From NCBI GenBank assembly GCA_027858355.1, contig JAQICW010000172.1, forward strand, positions 1 to 6,772: a stretch of DNA of 6,772 nucleotides. Reading direction: 5' to 3'. The notes beneath the pieces are model-generated. The model had not been told where the DNA came from. It saw only the letters and a list, made by a program, of their open reading frames with translations, and made no database searches. A program made the position numbers and the translations under genes. The stretch comes from Desulfobacula sp. GTDB taxonomy: Bacteria; Desulfobacterota; Desulfobacteria; Desulfobacterales; Desulfobacteraceae. This document shows positions 5,818 through 6,772 of this stretch, piece by piece (within the stretch, counting starts at the first letter, position 1; the number at the start of each line of letters is the position of its first letter).

Positions 5818-6519
5818 ATGCCGGTTCCAATAAACAACAATCCCATCAGTCATTCCAGTATGCGGGAAAAAGTCTTTAACACCCTGCTTAACTGGATTAT
5901 GGAAGGAGAACTCCGTCCCGGAGAAAAAATTCTGGACAAAGAACTTGCTGAAAATATGGGAGTAAGCAGGACCCCGGTTCGAGAAGCTTTGAGACGATTG
6001 GAAGACAAGGGCCTGGTAGAGTCTTCTGCCAACCGGTGGACCCGGGTGGCCCAGGTATCTGTCAAAGAGCCTGAGATGATTTATCCCATAATATGGAACC
6101 TTGAAGAGCTTGCTATAGTACAGGCCATGGAATATTTTATGGAGGCTGATTTCAAAAAAATGAAAGATGCCAATACAGCTCTTGGCCAGGCCCTGGTAGA
6201 AGAAAACCCTGTCAAAGCATATAAGGCCGATGCCAGTTTCCATGATGTTTATATTCAGTGCTCCCAAAACCCCCAACTGATAAATATCCTGGAAGATTTG
6301 AAGATAAAAAGCCGGAGAGTGGAGGTGACGTATTTTGAAGGGTACACCATTGCCAGGCAATCCATGGATGAACATGGCCGTATCCTGGATGCCATGAGAA
6401 CAAAAGATCTTGACCTTGTCAGGTCATTGATTCGATCAAATTGGCAAAACAGCTTGAAAAGGCTGAAAAATATTAAATGCAGAACTAATTTTGATGATTC
6501 AGAAAAATTAACGGAGTAA
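5818..6519 (+). CDS. GntR-family transcriptional regulator (FCD type)
   Basis: The 233-residue product has the FadR/FCD layout and usual length. The N-terminal winged helix-turn-helix spans about 14-78, with the GntR hallmark [16 protein letters not shown] (30-45) and recognition helix [13 protein letters not shown] (50-62). An all-helical FCD ligand-binding domain (about 88-215) carries metal-site-like residues D138, H142 and H186. The fourth ligand, usually a His near the start of the last helix, appears to be N208 in IRSNWQNSL, so metal binding may be altered or absent. These regulators bind DNA as dimers and respond to small organic acids or amino-acid derivatives; the ligand here is unknown. 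GGGAG at 5801-5805 is 12 bases before ATG, rather far, but the next ATG (5860) has no ribosome site and would remove part of the N-terminus. The gene is five bases from the YgeY-type hydrolase, which it probably controls along with itself. Confidence 0.92.
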   Translation: MPVPINNNPISHSSMREKVFNTLLNWIMEGELRPGEKILDKELAENMGVSRTPVREALRRLEDKGLVESSANRWTRVAQVSVKEPEMIYPIIWNLEELAIVQAMEYFMEADFKKMKDANTALGQALVEENPVKAYKADASFHDVYIQCSQNPQLINILEDLKIKSRRVEVTYFEGYTIARQSMDEHGRILDAMRTKDLDLVRSLIRSNWQNSLKRLKNIKCRTNFDDSEKLTE

Positions 6520-6524
6520 TACCA

Positions 6525-6772
6525 ATGACCCTTGATTTTCAAAAAGTAATGGAAAAGGCTGAAGAATATAAACCACAAATATCAGCCTTTTTGCGGGACA
6601 TGATAGCCATTCCCAGTGAGAGCTGTGATGAAAAAAAAGTTGTGCAGCGAATCAAGCAGGAAATGGAGGCAGTAGGCTTTGACAGAGTCGAGATCGACCC
6701 CATGGGAAACATACTTGGGTATATAGGTACTGGAAAACACCTGATTGCCATGGATGCCCACATTGATACCGT
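6525..6772 (+). CDS. ygeY: YgeY-family selenium-metabolism-linked M20 hydrolase, N-terminal part
   Basis: The frame runs from ATG 6525 off the window end, showing 82 complete codons of a protein that is about 400 residues in E. coli. The visible part follows E. coli YgeY almost residue for residue: [19 protein letters not shown] (22-40), [20 protein letters not shown] (46-65) and AMDAHIDTV at the window edge. H79 and D81 of the HxD motif match the first metal ligand and its partner acid in M20/ArgE/DapE metallopeptidases. The family (TIGR03526) is known from comparative genomics to occur with selenium-dependent molybdenum hydroxylases, and in E. coli it lies in the ygeWXYZ region linked to anaerobic purine/uric acid breakdown; its exact substrate is not settled. 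GGAG at 6513-6516 overlaps the end of gntR, 8 bases before ATG, so the two genes are almost certainly co-transcribed and perhaps translationally coupled. Confidence 0.9.
   Translation, partial: MTLDFQKVMEKAEEYKPQISAFLRDMIAIPSESCDEKKVVQRIKQEMEAVGFDRVEIDPMGNILGYIGTGKHLIAMDAHIDT

Noticed and set aside
5812..6375. Minus-strand frame of 187 codons over gntR
   Set aside because: Antisense shadow; the plus-strand GntR/FCD protein is complete and has motifs, promoter and ribosome site.

Overview
The window looks like chromosomal DNA of an anaerobic, AT-rich deltaproteobacterium (Desulfobacterota, perhaps a Desulfobacula/Desulfobacter relative). This is an inference from gene content: an AcnA-type aconitase, a YgiM-like SH3/anchor protein, a selenium-metabolism hydrolase of the YgeY family and a Bacillus-like ornithine aminotransferase, all with A-rich Shine-Dalgarno regions. 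No rRNA, tRNA, IS element or CRISPR array was found.

Layout. Bases 1-137 carry the last 44 codons of an EamA/DMT-type membrane transporter. Bases 248-1447 encode ornithine aminotransferase (rocD). A convergent gene on the minus strand (1790-1437) overlaps its tail by 11 bases. It encodes a 117-residue protein with an extremely His-rich N-terminus, preceded by a palindrome and a sigma-54-like -24/-12 element. A plus-strand hairpin with a T-run (1905-1938) separates this pair from a periplasmic SH3-coiled-coil-anchor protein (1999-2640), followed 92 bases later by aconitase AcnA (2733-5384).

The 433-base gap 5385-5817 contains no credible gene but is strongly structured. A 10-bp inverted repeat is followed by an imperfect hairpin of about 220 nt with several nested stems and an internal 18-bp tandem duplication. 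It resembles a MITE-like palindromic element or a structured RNA. A sigma-70-like promoter carrying two abutting palindromes then leads into a GntR/FCD regulator (5818-6519). Five bases after its stop, a YgeY-type M20 hydrolase begins and runs off the window.

How the genes fit together. RocD funnels ornithine/arginine carbon to glutamate semialdehyde and 2-oxoglutarate/glutamate, and AcnA serves the TCA cycle; both are central nitrogen/carbon metabolism, but nothing shows that they are co-regulated. The gntR-ygeY pair is almost certainly one operon. It probably marks the left edge of a selenium-linked purine or amino-acid catabolic locus beyond the window. The most unexplained parts are the structured element at 5394-5673 and the His-rich gene with its control region.
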